Positions 54,801-63,868 of a stretch of DNA of 64,000 nucleotides are shown here, in pieces; the stretch's first letter is position 1; every line of letters starts with the position of its first letter. Made by a program: the position numbers and the translations under genes. The notes beneath the pieces were generated by a model. It was given only the letters and a program-made list of their open reading frames with translations, was not told the origin of the DNA and ran no database searches. Source of the DNA: Hongsoonwoonella zoysiae. GTDB taxonomy: Bacteria > Pseudomonadota > Alphaproteobacteria > Rhizobiales > Stappiaceae. The stretch is from positions 186,001-250,000 of the forward strand of contig NZ_JABRXF010000002.1 in the NCBI RefSeq assembly GCF_013266695.1, given 5' to 3'.

Positions 54801-56423
54801 CCACTGAGAGCCGTTGCCGGAAAAGGCGAATACGACCTTCAAAGGATGCTGGTTTGCCTGACCGGTCACCAACGCAGGCGATTTGCCGCCTTCCAGATAA
54901 GCATCGAGTGCTGCGGCCTTGTCAGCCGCGGTTGCGCCGTGAACCACGAGGCGTTCATCAAGCGCGTCGCGATTGTGGGCGGCAGCCGCCACCAGTGCGC
55001 CCACGCTCAGCGGATCGTTGCTTGAGACGAGGCGTTGCCGGTACTCGGCGCATAGCTTGCGCAGTGCATCGCGGCTTTTTGCCGAAATGACGAGGGGCGC
55101 ATATTCCTGCGAAGGGCCCTTATCCTTAGGGGTAGGCTCGCCATCCGCTATCACGACATGTGCGTTGGTGCCGCCGAAACCGAACGAGTTGATGCCGGCA
55201 AGCCTCGGGCGGTCCTTGCGCTCAAGGGTTACCGGATTGCCGGCAACGGAGAGGTTCAGCCCATCGAAATCGATATCGGGATTCGGAGTTTCGAAATGAA
55301 GGGAGCGCGGGAAAATATCATTCCGTAACGAAAGCAGGGATTTCAGCAGACCAGCCGTGCCGGAAGCCGATTCCAGATGCCCGATATTCGTTTTGACGGA
55401 GCCTATCGGAAGGGCGGAATCGCGCCTGCGCGCAAGCGTGGAGCCGATGGCGTTTGCCTCGGCGGGGTCGCCAACGCGGGTGCCGGTGCCGTGCGCTTCG
55501 ATGAAGGCAAGGTCGTTAACGTCAAGTTCGAGGCTGCCGTAAATATCACGCAGCAGATCGGCCTGGGCAATCGAGGATGGGAGCGAGAGGCCTACGGTGC
55601 GACCGTCGGAATTCAGGCCGGATGCGACGATCCGTGCGTGAACCTCGTCGCCGCGGTCGCGGGCCACGTCCATCCGACGCAGGATCAGCGCCACGGCGCC
55701 TTCGGAACGGACGTAACCGTCACCATCCGCGTCGAACGCCCTACAAAGCCCCTTTTCGGAAAGCATCGATGCGCGCGAAAAGCCCACGAAGGACAGCGGG
55801 CTCAGCAGCATGTTGACGCCGGCCACTATCGCCGTCTCGATCTGGCCGCTGTCCAGCGCGTTTATCGCCTCGTGCAGGGCTACGAGCGACGACGAGCAGG
55901 CCGTGTCTACGGTGAAGCTCGGGCCGCGAAGATTATAGATGTACGAAATCCGGTTGGAGATGATCGACAAGGTATTGCCGGTCATCAACTGAACGTCCGC
56001 TGCCGCCGGATCGAAAACGAAACGGTGGTGATAGTCGAGCGAAGACGCGCCTACGTAAACGCCTGCGCCGGATTCGGAAAGTTCGCTCGGCTTGATACCT
56101 GCATGTTCGAGTGCTTCCCAGACGACCTGAAGCAACAAACGTTGCTGCGGGTCGAGCTGGATCGCCTCACGCGGAGAGATGCCGAAGAAACCGGGATCGA
56201 AACCCCAGACATCGTCGATGACGCCTGCGGCGAAGGTATAGGTCTTTCCTGCCGCGCTGCGGTCGGGATGGATGAACCGGCTCGTGGGGAAGCGATCGTC
56301 CCCGATCGAAGAAACGGTGCACTTTCCGCCTTCCAGAACACGCCAGAACTCATCTGCAGACGCGGCGCCGGGCAGGCGGGCGGCATAACCTGAAATCGAA
56401 ACATTACATCCCCGGATCGCCAT
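48822..56423 (-). CDS. rkpA: Type I polyketide/fatty acid synthase, RkpA-like, KS-AT-DH-MT*-ER-KR-ACP
   Basis: Cytoplasmic megasynthase of 2533 residues, a fully reducing single module. KS has Cys176 (DTACSSS), His311 (EAHGTGT) and His349 (NIGHLES). AT has Ser622 in GHSVGEV and an unusual YPFHC at about 723-727. DH has His925 in LDHKIEEAVVFPAAG and Asp1089 in LCPTLLDAGFHG. A methyltransferase-like region (about 1365-1500) has lost the glycine-rich SAM motif. ER has NADPH motif HGGAGGVGLAAL; KR has VVVGGFGGFG and the Ser/Tyr residues (FSSATTLVG, NYVAANGYLEGL). ACP has phosphopantetheine Ser2445 in GMDSLMALEL. A charged C-terminal helix (IVESIEAESDKL) may dock onto the next protein. Homologous to S. 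meliloti RkpA. A start at GTG 56435 is the alternative. Confidence 0.93.
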   Translation of the reverse strand: MAIRGCNVSISGYAARLPGAASADEFWRVLEGGKCTVSSIGDDRFPTSRFIHPDRSAAGKTYTFAAGVIDDVWGFDPGFFGISPREAIQLDPQQRLLLQVVWEALEHAGIKPSELSESGAGVYVGASSLDYHHRFVFDPAAADVQLMTGNTLSIISNRISYIYNLRGPSFTVDTACSSSLVALHEAINALDSGQIETAIVAGVNMLLSPLSFVGFSRASMLSEKGLCRAFDADGDGYVRSEGAVALILRRMDVARDRGDEVHARIVASGLNSDGRTVGLSLPSSIAQADLLRDIYGSLELDVNDLAFIEAHGTGTRVGDPAEANAIGSTLARRRDSALPIGSVKTNIGHLESASGTAGLLKSLLSLRNDIFPRSLHFETPNPDIDFDGLNLSVAGNPVTLERKDRPRLAGINSFGFGGTNAHVVIADGEPTPKDKGPSQEYAPLVISAKSRDALRKLCAEYRQRLVSSNDPLSVGALVAAAAHNRDALDERLVVHGATAADKAAALDAYLEGGKSPALVTGQANQHPLKVVFAFSGNGSQWAGMGRDAFFADAPFRSMFREIDDIFKGLAGWSLETMLFSQDLEDEIDRAAVAQPLLFALQVSLVRSLREKGIKPDAVIGHSVGEVAGAWASGALGLADAVRVVHARSLHQEVTRDLGGMAALLLPEDAARAAIDNTAYPGLEIAAVNSARSVTISGPSESLDGFARHARKNRWAMRRLKIAYPFHCALVDAIEEPLLGALGDIRPAKPEIRFISTVDPEDEAPVLDAGYWWRNVRRPVQFAKAVARVLDDEAAVLVEIGPKPILATYINDNIREAGKNGRVVSSLDTCEDFEPDVNPVERVAAGVFVNGGRVDMDVFVGPRGRMPGSLPTYPWQNEEFKPASTDEQNQAMFGQSWPLLGYRFNTSSTEWFDHCDPQRYPFLLDHKIEEAVVFPAAGFVAMALRAVEQWTEKPGIELRDFEIFRPLVFDAGGIRETMVRLSADDRVIEIFSRPRLQHTEWSLHARGRFVTLTSDGETGLASIDDRQAEITLDENALYELTASYGLNYGPAFRRAERVDRLDERTARVHLLARSPAVEDYVFPLCPTLLDAGFHGLFALLAGHDGDAAVKKSYLPVRIDRLRVFVQQENPTQVNISVTRASSRSVEASFDFLNADGILIARLAKARFKAVQLGVDAREEKLSYRTISRLLPDENALSPASELLQAKDTALHEAGIVAGDDRELDDAPLLLEALSRSVAHNSLYKIVGDATFDVEDLVATRQIAENARSLVHALLHRLRAAGIATDTEAGWRIDNPSTHLPVDALLQTLVQAAGDQVAPAAMLSRLDEALPGMLRTGLPEKAEDWYAPSLFEAYRSFSPSVQALFEGAVAFARNIIERWPADHTLTILIAGARDNTMAQAIAPLLDPALCKLVIADVDEAMVQRLKADWRGNGDVRFLALDDEATEACAPFDLVLSAGGLDSLGAPSHERLARLLAQDGVVFAIEPIPTITDDLLRGIGRNWWAQGVSADFPASGFQWPEEWRTTLLGAGFSTVDTFEFSSRLIDATVIVARAGDRRRQSATEPDEATLDEPSRLLVISSPEGKSRRIADSLKSVLHAHGIQVSIAIPGETTGESAEGLWTIAPENDPERSQELLGVANAGIVYLAGTDGPGYEGDHNQAVDSNVWFLTTLFRAIGSSPTPVRIVAPGAQRDLIAARPADPVQTAIWSFARVAMNEYPGIELSVIDIDPDAEPLESARGISRVFRCETDEREIVVAEDRLYGLRILRDEGKAATREIGPLQEDTAMRLDIRRQGSLDELAWRAQRRLAPSDDEIEIAVEASGLNFRDVMWALGLLPEEALEDGFAGPTLGMECCGRVVRTGSGASRFNVGDRVITFAPACFASHVTVTEAACAPMPGALSAEEAATIPVTFLTAYYALCHLAHLSEGETVLIHGGAGGVGLAALQIAQWRGARVISTAGSEEKRSFLRLLGADHVLDSRSLEFADRVMQLTDGEGVDVVLNSLSGEAMEHSIEVLRPFGRFLELGKRDFFENTHIGLRPFRQNLSYFGIDADQLLTRQRPLAEKLFGDLVALFEEGVLSPLPFRAFAADKALDAFRLMQQAGHIGKIVLTPPQVPVTEPAATVCELRDDATYVVVGGFGGFGTELLKRMVLAGARHLLVLSRTGAASEAARAAVAELEAAGAQVHARECDVTDESSLASHFGDARKSLPPIRGVFHTAMVIEDTLLANLEHEALSRVLAPKVRGAELLDRLTAEDPLDHFVLFSSATTLVGNPGQANYVAANGYLEGLARRRRAEGRPALAVSWGAISDAGYLARNTGVSDLLARKLGRHALSAREALDGLFDLMGQPQDDVGTAATGYARIDWQAAQRDLKLLSTPLADLLSLGDADDASAGDGEIDLASMVENLSEKEASKLVADLLAKEVGKILRVSAEEIDARKPLSDIGMDSLMALELRMAAERQLGVDIPLMSLANGTTLADISAKVLAGVKGSEDSSSGLSREAKNLAGQHTDDVELGDISEIVESIEAESDKLRSLL

Positions 56424-56987
56424 TACCGCCGCCACTCAGTCCAATGCATTTCGATGCCGCACCCGTTCTGCCCGGTCGTAACGCTCCACCCATCGGCGGA
56501 AATTCGGCCGGTTTTTTTAAAAAATAAAGGTTGAATCCGCCGCACGTGGTCGAGCGAGTTTACAAATCCCTGCACCGGTTCCAGCAAACGATGGCCATCC
56601 ATCTTCAAAACCGGCGCACTCCAGCAGCTGATTTGATAATGGCTGGACCTGACATATGCAACCGCGCTTCGGATGGTTGAAAAACCCTCCATTTAAGATA
56701 TTGAATTCGCAACGTGAGTATCAGCGTTCCAAGCCGCCGGGCGCTCGCTTGTGGAAAATCATGAATCATTCAGCGCGAGCACCTGCGAATATTCCGGCGC
56801 GCGGCGAGCCGGACTTTATTCCGACGATGCCTGATCGATCGCCTTTCCCAAACGTATAGGATGTGGATGGGAAGGTGGACTGTTGGAAAATCATGCTCCG
56901 GTGCACGCGATATTTGGGCCGGCGTTTCCTTGCAAATCGCGAAGGACGTCTTTACCTGCTGCCTGTCCGTATGCAGAGGAGGCCGCC
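56424..56987. promoter_or_regulatory. Divergent intergenic region between the PKS operon and cysQ
   Basis: About 560 bases that hold the promoters of the PKS/BioF operon (minus) and the cys operon (plus). An AT block of T and A runs lies at about 56511-56530. The open frame that enters cysQ from 56883 has no homology before residue 36. No known operator is recognised. Confidence 0.45.
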
Positions 56988-57833
56988 GTGGCCGATTTGG
57001 AGCTCGTAGGAAAACTCAATGAAATCGCCTGGGCGGGCGGGCGTATCACGCTCGATTATTTCCAGACCGGCACCGCAGTGGAAAGCAAGGCGGACGATTC
57101 TCCCGTGACGATGGCCGACCGGGCCGCGGAAAAATACATTCTCGACGAGCTGGAAAAAACTTGTCCCGGTGTGCCCGTTGTCGCGGAGGAAGCGGTCAGC
57201 GCAGGGTCCGTGCCCGCAACTGCGGAGCGCTTTTTCCTTGTCGATCCGCTTGACGGTACGAAGGAGTTCATCGCCGGGCGGTCGGACTACACCGTCAACA
57301 TCGCGCTCATCGAAGAGGGGACGCCGGTTTGCGGGGTCGTTCATGCCCCGGCACGCGGAACATCCTACGCGGGTGGTCGCGAATGCGGAGCGTTTATGTG
57401 TCAAAGCGCCGAGATTGGCGAAGATGCGAAGCGGATTTCGGTTCGAGACTTTGATGCGAAGGGTGTCGTCGCGGTTGCAAGCCGCTCTCATAACTCGCCT
57501 GAGACTGATGCTTTTCTTGCGAAATTCGATGTTGCGGAGAAAGTATCCGTTGGTTCATCCCTGAAGTTCTGCCTGCTGGCGGCAGGCGAAGCCGATCTTT
57601 ATCCCCGCTTCGGCCGGACGATGGAGTGGGACACAGCTGCCGGACATGCGGTTCTACTGGCGGCGGGCGGAGGCGTTGTGACAGATGCCGGCATGCCGCT
57701 CGTCTATGACAAGCGTAACCAGGCCGGCGATTGCGATTTCGCAAACCCGCATTTCATCGCGTTCGCCGATCCGGAAATCGGCTCCATGGTCGAAAAAATG
57801 CTCAAGTCGCCGGATATCGCCGGGGCAACCTGA
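56988..57833 (+). CDS. cysQ: 3'(2'),5'-bisphosphate nucleotidase CysQ
   Basis: Inositol-monophosphatase-fold enzyme of 281 residues that hydrolyses 3'-phosphoadenosine 5'-phosphate (PAP), the by-product of sulfotransfer. Metal-binding motifs are [10 protein letters not shown], the DPLDGTKEF box and the closing [16 protein letters not shown]. The GTG at 56988 is chosen because AGAGGAGG sits 5 bases upstream and family members begin at this point; an ATG 35 codons earlier lacks support. It leads the cysQ-cysD-cysNC set, where it removes inhibitory PAP and recycles AMP. Confidence 0.94.
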   Translation: MADLELVGKLNEIAWAGGRITLDYFQTGTAVESKADDSPVTMADRAAEKYILDELEKTCPGVPVVAEEAVSAGSVPATAERFFLVDPLDGTKEFIAGRSDYTVNIALIEEGTPVCGVVHAPARGTSYAGGRECGAFMCQSAEIGEDAKRISVRDFDAKGVVAVASRSHNSPETDAFLAKFDVAEKVSVGSSLKFCLLAAGEADLYPRFGRTMEWDTAAGHAVLLAAGGGVVTDAGMPLVYDKRNQAGDCDFANPHFIAFADPEIGSMVEKMLKSPDIAGAT

Positions 57834-57915
57834 GTTGATCTCGACCTGTTCAGGAACGCTGCACTCAAAATCAAGCCACCGGAAAAGCCGGGCCCAGATA
57901 TCGGAGACGTCGATC

Positions 57916-58821
57916 GTGCCTCAAAGGCGTAGCCATCTTGAAAGACTGGAAGCGGAATCGATCCGCATCATCCGCGAAGTCGCGGCGGAGATGAAAAAGC
58001 CGGTCATGCTCTATTCGATCGGCAAGGATTCCAGCGTCATGCTGCATCTTGCCCGAAAGGCGTTTTATCCCGCCCCGCCTCCATTTCCGCTCATGCATGT
58101 GGATACGACCTGGAAGTTTCGCGAGATGATCGAATTTCGCGACCGAATGGCTGCGGAAGCGGGGATGGAACTGATCGTCCATACCAACCTGCAGGGCAAG
58201 GCCGACAATATCAATCCGTTCGACCACGGCTCGTCCTATTACACGCAGGTCATGAAAACGGACGCGCTGAAGCAGGCGCTCGACATGCACAAGTTCGACG
58301 CCGCTTTCGGCGGCGCGCGGCGCGACGAGGAAAAATCGCGCGCGAAGGAACGGATCTTCTCCTTTCGTACGGCAACGCATGCCTGGGACCCGAAGAACCA
58401 GCGCCCGGAGCTTTGGTCGATCTACAATACGCGCGTGAAAGCGGGCGAATCCATCCGCGTGTTTCCCTTGTCGAACTGGACCGAGCTCGATATCTGGCAA
58501 TACATCCTGGCGGAAAACATCCCGATCGTGCCGCTTTATTTCGCCGATCACCGCCCGGTGGTGGAGCGTGACGGGACGATCATTATGGTCGACGACGAGC
58601 GCATGCCGCTGAAGGATGGCGAGAGCCCGCAAATGCGGCTCGTTCGCTTCCGTACGCTCGGCTGCTATCCGCTGACCGGTGCGGTTGAATCGGGCGCAAG
58701 CACCCTTGAGGAAATCGTGGAGGAAATGCTGATCGCAAGGACGTCGGAACGTTCCGGGCGGATGATCGACCATGACGATTCTGCGTCTATGGAAAAGAAG
58801 AAGCGCGAAGGCTATTTCTGA
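57916..58821 (+). CDS. cysD: Sulfate adenylyltransferase subunit 2
   Basis: Small subunit of ATP sulfurylase, 301 residues, which makes APS from sulfate and ATP. The PP-loop is [15 protein letters not shown], and [20 protein letters not shown] and [16 protein letters not shown] are family signatures. The GTG at 57916 has GGAG 9 bases upstream; the coding frame is open further up but without homology. cysNC follows after 12 bases. Genes of this pair are called nodP/nodQ when they serve nodulation-factor sulfation; here the neighbours point to surface polysaccharide sulfation or general assimilation. Confidence 0.96.
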   Translation: MPQRRSHLERLEAESIRIIREVAAEMKKPVMLYSIGKDSSVMLHLARKAFYPAPPPFPLMHVDTTWKFREMIEFRDRMAAEAGMELIVHTNLQGKADNINPFDHGSSYYTQVMKTDALKQALDMHKFDAAFGGARRDEEKSRAKERIFSFRTATHAWDPKNQRPELWSIYNTRVKAGESIRVFPLSNWTELDIWQYILAENIPIVPLYFADHRPVVERDGTIIMVDDERMPLKDGESPQMRLVRFRTLGCYPLTGAVESGASTLEEIVEEMLIARTSERSGRMIDHDDSASMEKKKREGYF

Positions 58822-58833
58822 GAGGCCGGGACC

Positions 58834-60735
58834 ATGAATGAATTGACCGAAATTTCGGCGAATATAACCGACTACCTGGCCGAGCAGGAAAACAAAGGCT
58901 TCCTCCGCTTCATCACCTGCGGCAGCGTCGATGACGGCAAGTCCACGCTGATCGGGCGGCTTTTGTTCGACACCAAGCTGATATTCGAGGATCAGCTCGC
59001 TGCCCTTGAACGAGATTCAAAGAAACACGGCACGCTTGGTGACGACATCGACTTCGCGCTGCTGGTCGATGGGCTGGAGGCCGAGCGCGAACAGGGCATC
59101 ACGATCGATGTCGCCTATCGCTTCTTCGCGACCGACAAGCGCAAGTTCATCGTCGCCGATACGCCCGGCCATGAGCAGTACACGCGCAATATGGCAACCG
59201 GCGCCTCGACAGCCGATCTGGCGGTGATCCTGATCGATGCCCGCAAGGGTGTTCTGACGCAGACCCGTCGCCACTCCTTCATCGTGTCGCTGCTAGGCAT
59301 TCGCCATGTCGTCGTCGCGGTCAACAAGATGGATCTTGTCGATTACAGCGAAGAGCGGTTTCGCGAGATCGAGCAGGCCTACCGCGCCTTCGGGGAAACC
59401 TTCGATTTCGAAACTCTCGAAATCGTTCCCGTATCGGCGCTCAAGGGCGACAATATCATGGAGCGATCGCCGGTCATGCCCTGGTATCAGGGCAAGAGCC
59501 TGCTGGACCACCTGAACACGGTCGAGATCGGGAGCGACGAGGCCGAGCGCCCGTTCCGCATGCCGGTACAGTGGGTGAACCGGCCGAACCTCGATTTCCG
59601 CGGATATTGCGGGACGGTCGTGAGCGGAACCGTGCGGCCGGGCGACAAGGTCGTCATCGCCAAGTCCGGACGCGCCACCGAAATCTCCCGTATCGTGTCG
59701 ATGGACGGGGATCTGGATGAGGCGGTAAGCGGCGATTCCATCACGCTTCTCCTCAAGGATGAAGTAGACATTTCCCGGGGCGATGTGATTTGCGCCTCAG
59801 ATTCCCGTGCGGAAGTGGCCGACCAGTTTTCGGCCCATCTGATCTGGATGAGCGACGAGGCGCTTTATCCCGGCCGTCCCTACCTGCTCAAGACGGGCAC
59901 CCAGACGGTTACGGCGACCGTTACGGAACTGAAGCACAAGATCGATGTGAATTCCTTCGAGCATCTGGCTGCGAAGGAAATGCATCTCAATGAAGTCGCC
60001 TTCTGCAACCTTTCGCTATCTTCTCCGATCGCGTTCGATCCCTATGAGACGAACCGGGAGATGGGATCGTTTATCCTCATCGACCGTTTCACCAACCAGA
60101 CCGTCGGCGCCGGCGTTATCTGGTATGCGCTTCGCCGAGCGTCCAACATTCACCTGCAGGCGCTCGACGTCGACAAGACGGCCCATGCGGATCTCAAGGG
60201 ACAGAAACCGGCGGTGCTCTGGTTTACCGGGCTTTCGGGTGCCGGCAAGTCGACGATCGCGAACCTCGTGGAGAAGAAGCTCCATGCGCGCGGCCGCCAC
60301 ACGTACCTGCTGGACGGCGATAATGTGCGCCATGGGCTCAATCGCGACCTTGGTTTTACCGAAGCCGACCGCGTGGAGAATATTCGCCGTGTCGGCGAGG
60401 TTGCGAAGCTCTTCGTCGATGCGGGCCTCATCACGTTGGTCTCCTTCATCTCGCCGTTCCGTGCGGAACGCCAGATGGCAAGGAACCTTGTCGCGGATGA
60501 CGAGTTCATCGAGATCTATGTTTCCACCCCGCTTTCAGTGGCGGAAGAGCGCGATCCGAAGGGGCTTTACCGCAAGGCGCGTGACGGGCAGCTGAAGAAT
60601 TTCACCGGCATCGACAGTCCGTATGAGGAGCCGGAAAACGCCCAGCTCGTTCTCGATACGGTCGGCAACGATGCGGATGTGCTTGCCGACCAGGTCATCC
60701 GCTATCTGGAGGACAACGGCTATATCGGGCGGTAG
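58834..60735 (+). CDS. cysNC: Bifunctional sulfate adenylyltransferase subunit 1 / APS kinase
   Basis: 633 residues, CysN fused to CysC (NodQ type). The CysN part (1-445) is a translation-factor-like GTPase with [14 protein letters not shown] (P-loop), [12 protein letters not shown] (G3) and NKMDL (G4). The CysC part (about 450-633) is APS kinase with P-loop [27 protein letters not shown] and [15 protein letters not shown]. It drives APS formation with GTP and then phosphorylates APS to PAPS, the sulfate donor of sulfotransferases. Its product is used by the sulfotransferase encoded 2.3 kb downstream. Confidence 0.97.
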   Translation: MNELTEISANITDYLAEQENKGFLRFITCGSVDDGKSTLIGRLLFDTKLIFEDQLAALERDSKKHGTLGDDIDFALLVDGLEAEREQGITIDVAYRFFATDKRKFIVADTPGHEQYTRNMATGASTADLAVILIDARKGVLTQTRRHSFIVSLLGIRHVVVAVNKMDLVDYSEERFREIEQAYRAFGETFDFETLEIVPVSALKGDNIMERSPVMPWYQGKSLLDHLNTVEIGSDEAERPFRMPVQWVNRPNLDFRGYCGTVVSGTVRPGDKVVIAKSGRATEISRIVSMDGDLDEAVSGDSITLLLKDEVDISRGDVICASDSRAEVADQFSAHLIWMSDEALYPGRPYLLKTGTQTVTATVTELKHKIDVNSFEHLAAKEMHLNEVAFCNLSLSSPIAFDPYETNREMGSFILIDRFTNQTVGAGVIWYALRRASNIHLQALDVDKTAHADLKGQKPAVLWFTGLSGAGKSTIANLVEKKLHARGRHTYLLDGDNVRHGLNRDLGFTEADRVENIRRVGEVAKLFVDAGLITLVSFISPFRAERQMARNLVADDEFIEIYVSTPLSVAEERDPKGLYRKARDGQLKNFTGIDSPYEEPENAQLVLDTVGNDADVLADQVIRYLEDNGYIGR

Positions 60736-60764
60736 ACCGCTTTTCTTGTCGTTTTGATATGGCG

Positions 60765-60804
60765 TCGGCCTGCGTCCTTCCGGTTTATCCGGGGCGCAGG
60801 CCGA
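60765..60804. terminator. Stem-loop between convergent cysNC and GT61 genes
   Basis: TCGGCCTGCG (60765-60774) and CGCAGGCCGA (60795-60804) form a perfect 10-bp stem with a 20-base loop that can itself pair (CCGG...CCGG). It lies between two convergent stops; no U-tract on either side, so its terminator role is tentative. Confidence 0.5.
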
Positions 60805-60810
60805 ATGCTG

Positions 60811-61932
60811 TCAGGACGGCGTCATTTGCCGCTTCGGCGGAGCGGCTTCCGCTATCCCTGTCAAAATGTTCCGTAAAGCCTCAATATCCACCTCGGAGCT
60901 TGCGACCGAATTGCGGCCTTCGGCATGTAGATTTTGCAGGGCGAAATAGTCGTGGCCGAACGTGCTCGCGATCAGGGCATAGTGAAGCGATTGAAGGTTT
61001 GGATTGAAGAGTTCGATAACCGTTGTCGATGAGCAGCGGCGGAAAAGCAAATTGGTCAGGCCCGCGCCATGCGCTGAAATCAAGAGTCCGGCCTGGCTGA
61101 AGGCATCTATCTGTTCGCGAAGATCGAGTTCCTGAGGGTCGATTTTCTCGATTTCGAATTCCTCAAGCAGCGCGTCGAGTTCGGACTGATTGCGAAAGAA
61201 ACGCCGGTTGGGCGATTTCGGACCGCGCGAGAGAAAGATGCGGCGGTTTCCTTCAGGATATCTTTCCAGTCCCATACCGTCGAATGTCGCGTCGATCGCT
61301 GTTCGATCGACATCGAAAGGCTTGGCCACATAGACCTCGCTGGCCTTGATGACCTCGCGCTTTCCCTGAATGATTATCGGATGTTTGCCGAAGACGCCCA
61401 GTTCCAGGGCTTTAGCAAAAAACGGGATTTCAACGGCCGCTTTCGGCACCACGATGGGGACGTCGGCGGGAACGCCCGCCAGCGACAGCATTGCCGCTTT
61501 AGGCGCTATGTTGTTCCAGAAATGGAAATAATTGCTGGAAAACTTGTGGTGCGCGAGTGCGATGCGGCCGAATGTGCGGCCGCGACGCAGAATATGACGC
61601 GCAAACACCGGCGTGGGCTCGGACGATCTATCCCGCTCGATATCCGTTGAACCCCGCAAAAGCGTCCTGCCCGCGAAAACGTGCCCGGACCTCGGATCCA
61701 CCGCAAGGTCGCCACGATATCGCCTCACGTAGGCTATATCCCGCGCTCCGCCCCAAGCTTCACGCAGATGGATCAGGAAATCCGGCAGATCGGCATTGAA
61801 TGGCTCGGGAATGAGGCAGCGCGTTGAGCAGTATAGCTCCTGCGCAAATGATGAATACTCGGCCGACGGCCACGCATTCATGGCCTTTCGGCGAAGCCGC
61901 ACGAACCGACTTTTTTGGTGCAAATCTTCCAT
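60811..61932 (-). CDS. Glycosyltransferase family 61 protein
   Basis: Cytoplasmic glycosyltransferase of 373 residues (DUF563/GT61). Family features are the AHHKFSSNYFHFWNNIAPK segment, FLSRGPKSPNRRFFRNQSEL, the catalytic-region LLISAHGAGLTNLLFRRCSS and VIELFNPN. The start at 61932 is chosen to avoid overlap with the divergent GSCFA gene; the frame stays open to 62076 but the extra codons look non-coding. It is convergent with cysNC and divergent from the GSCFA gene. The sugar and acceptor are unknown. Confidence 0.87.
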   Translation of the reverse strand: MEDLHQKSRFVRLRRKAMNAWPSAEYSSFAQELYCSTRCLIPEPFNADLPDFLIHLREAWGGARDIAYVRRYRGDLAVDPRSGHVFAGRTLLRGSTDIERDRSSEPTPVFARHILRRGRTFGRIALAHHKFSSNYFHFWNNIAPKAAMLSLAGVPADVPIVVPKAAVEIPFFAKALELGVFGKHPIIIQGKREVIKASEVYVAKPFDVDRTAIDATFDGMGLERYPEGNRRIFLSRGPKSPNRRFFRNQSELDALLEEFEIEKIDPQELDLREQIDAFSQAGLLISAHGAGLTNLLFRRCSSTTVIELFNPNLQSLHYALIASTFGHDYFALQNLHAEGRNSVASSEVDIEALRNILTGIAEAAPPKRQMTPS

Positions 61933-61976
61933 CTGCTTGATACTAACGCAGCGGAAGATCGATAGGGAACCACGGA

Positions 61977-63005
61977 ATGTTGTCTGAGTTTCAATATTGG
62001 CTGAAAAGCCGTGTGCCCCTGTCGGTGCAGGAACGTTTGCGGCCGGGCAAGGCAAAAAGGTTTGAAGCGAAAGCACGGGAAGCGGGCGCGGATGCCGTCG
62101 TCATCAAGATGGGCAGCGACCGGCAGCTCGCTCACGGCACATGGTATCGCGGCGAGAGCACGAACTACCAGCCGACCAAGGTGAACCTTCACGAAGCCAA
62201 TGCGATCGAAGACTATTTCCTGAAGGGTTGGTTGCCGGATAGGCCGTTCATTACGAGGCAGCATTACGTTACCGCGTTCGGCAGTTGCTTTGCGGCGCAT
62301 ATGACGAATTACCTTGCGAAGAACAACTTCAACATTTTCGGCGGAAACCTGAAGCTTGACAGCTACGTCGTCCGTTGCGGCGAGGGCATGGTCAATACGT
62401 TCGCGATAGCTCAGCAATTCGAATGGGCTTTCGGCGAGCGTGATTTCGGCGACAATCTCTGGCACGACAAGAAGGGGAATGTTGCCGAACAAAGCTCCGA
62501 CATTCAGTCCGAAACCCGCCATATCTTCGAACAGACCGATGTTTTCATCATCACGCTCGGCTTGTCGGAAGTCTGGTACGACAAGCGGACGGGCGACGCT
62601 TTCTGGCGTGCCGTGCCCAGGAGCGAATACGACCCTGAAGTGCATGGCTTCAAGGTCTCGACGGTCTCGGAGAACTTGCAGAACCTGCAAACGATCTACC
62701 GGCTGATCCGGACCTATCGCCCGGATGCATCCATCGTCGTTACGTTATCGCCGGTGCCGCTGGTGGCAACATTTCGCCCGGTCTCCTGCATTACCGCGAA
62801 CTCCGTATCGAAAGCGGTGCTTCGTGTTGCCGTTGACGAGTTCTACCGGGATCATGCGGACGACGGCGATCTATATTATTTCCCGTCCTATGAATTGGTG
62901 AAAGAATACTTCAGGGACCCGTACGAAAAGGACAACCGGCACATAAAATCGAGTGTGGTGGAAACGATCATGAAAACCTTCCATAAGCATTTCCTGATCG
63001 ACTAG
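61977..63005 (+). CDS. GSCFA-domain protein (predicted polysaccharide-modifying hydrolase/acyltransferase)
   Basis: 342 residues of the GSCFA family (PF08885), named for the motif seen here as AFGSCFAAHMTNYL (residues 101-114). The family is related to the SGNH hydrolase/acyltransferase fold, and members stand in capsule and exopolysaccharide loci. Other family segments are FIITLGLSEVWYDK, AVPRSEYDPEVHGFK and VVTLSPVPLVATFRP, the last including the conserved proline-rich turn. The ATG at 61977 has AGGGA about 10 bases upstream. The next gene, a sulfotransferase, follows after 11 bases, so they share a transcript. The exact reaction is not established for the family. Confidence 0.87.
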   Translation: MLSEFQYWLKSRVPLSVQERLRPGKAKRFEAKAREAGADAVVIKMGSDRQLAHGTWYRGESTNYQPTKVNLHEANAIEDYFLKGWLPDRPFITRQHYVTAFGSCFAAHMTNYLAKNNFNIFGGNLKLDSYVVRCGEGMVNTFAIAQQFEWAFGERDFGDNLWHDKKGNVAEQSSDIQSETRHIFEQTDVFIITLGLSEVWYDKRTGDAFWRAVPRSEYDPEVHGFKVSTVSENLQNLQTIYRLIRTYRPDASIVVTLSPVPLVATFRPVSCITANSVSKAVLRVAVDEFYRDHADDGDLYYFPSYELVKEYFRDPYEKDNRHIKSSVVETIMKTFHKHFLID

Positions 63006-63016
63006 GTGACCAGGAA

Positions 63017-63868
63017 ATGTACGGGATCGGAACTCTAGCAAGCTCGTTTTACTATGATTTATGGGTTCGCATGCCGGCTGGCGAACCTCGGAAATTCATA
63101 CGCGACTTGGCGCCGGAGTTTCATGAATATCGCCGGCTGAAGCTTATGATCATAATTTCGCATGAGTACAAATATCTCTATGTAATCAATCCAAAGGTCG
63201 CCAGCACGTCCATTCGCAACCGGCTGCGTGAACTGAACGGGTATCCGCCTCTGGACAACCCGCGCGATGTCATGGGCCACAAGGGTTCCGGCTTCGTGCT
63301 TCCCAAGCATTTGAGCGAAAAAGAGTTTTTCGACATCTGCTCCGGAAGGAAAGGCTATTACACGTTTTCGTTTGTGCGAAATCCATTCGATAGACTTGTG
63401 TCGGCCTACACTTATTTCCAACGTGGAGTGGATCAGCCGGGCTTCAATGCCGAAAAGAAGAGCATATACCTGAGAAAGTGGGATCCCCATCGTGATCCCA
63501 AGACGCGAACGAAAATGGGGTTCGAAGAGTTCGTCGAAGGGGTTTGCCGTAATACACACCATATGCAGGATCAGCATTGGAGAACACAATGCGACTTATT
63601 GAAAATAAATAAGATAAATTACGACTTTGTGGGCAAGATGGAGAAATTTGCTTCCAATTTTGTCAGTGTTTTGAAGCATCTTGACGCGCCAGACGAGATC
63701 ATCGCGCGTGCTGGGGACGTAACGAATTCCAGTGAGCGCCGGAAGAATGATATTGCATCTTTCTTTACGGATAAGGCCGCGGATATGGTGCGTGAAAAAT
63801 TCAAGGAAGATTTTGAAAGGTTCGATTATTCGATGGATCTTCCCAGCCTCCAACGCGTTTCGACATGA
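63017..63868 (+). CDS. Sulfotransferase family 2 (carbohydrate sulfotransferase) domain protein
   Basis: 283 residues of the Sulfotransfer_2 family (PF03567, carbohydrate/heparan-type). The PAPS-binding 5' loop is VINPKVASTSIRNRL with Lys60. The 3'-phosphate site is FVRNPFDRLVSAYTYF with Arg121 and Ser129. It transfers sulfate from PAPS to a sugar hydroxyl. The start is taken at the ATG at 63017; an ATG at 63146, just before the conserved core, is an alternative. It ends in an ATGA overlap with a glycosyltransferase gene. With cysQDNC upstream, PAPS supply, transfer and PAP removal lie in one locus. Confidence 0.88.
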   Translation: MYGIGTLASSFYYDLWVRMPAGEPRKFIRDLAPEFHEYRRLKLMIIISHEYKYLYVINPKVASTSIRNRLRELNGYPPLDNPRDVMGHKGSGFVLPKHLSEKEFFDICSGRKGYYTFSFVRNPFDRLVSAYTYFQRGVDQPGFNAEKKSIYLRKWDPHRDPKTRTKMGFEEFVEGVCRNTHHMQDQHWRTQCDLLKINKINYDFVGKMEKFASNFVSVLKHLDAPDEIIARAGDVTNSSERRKNDIASFFTDKAADMVREKFKEDFERFDYSMDLPSLQRVST

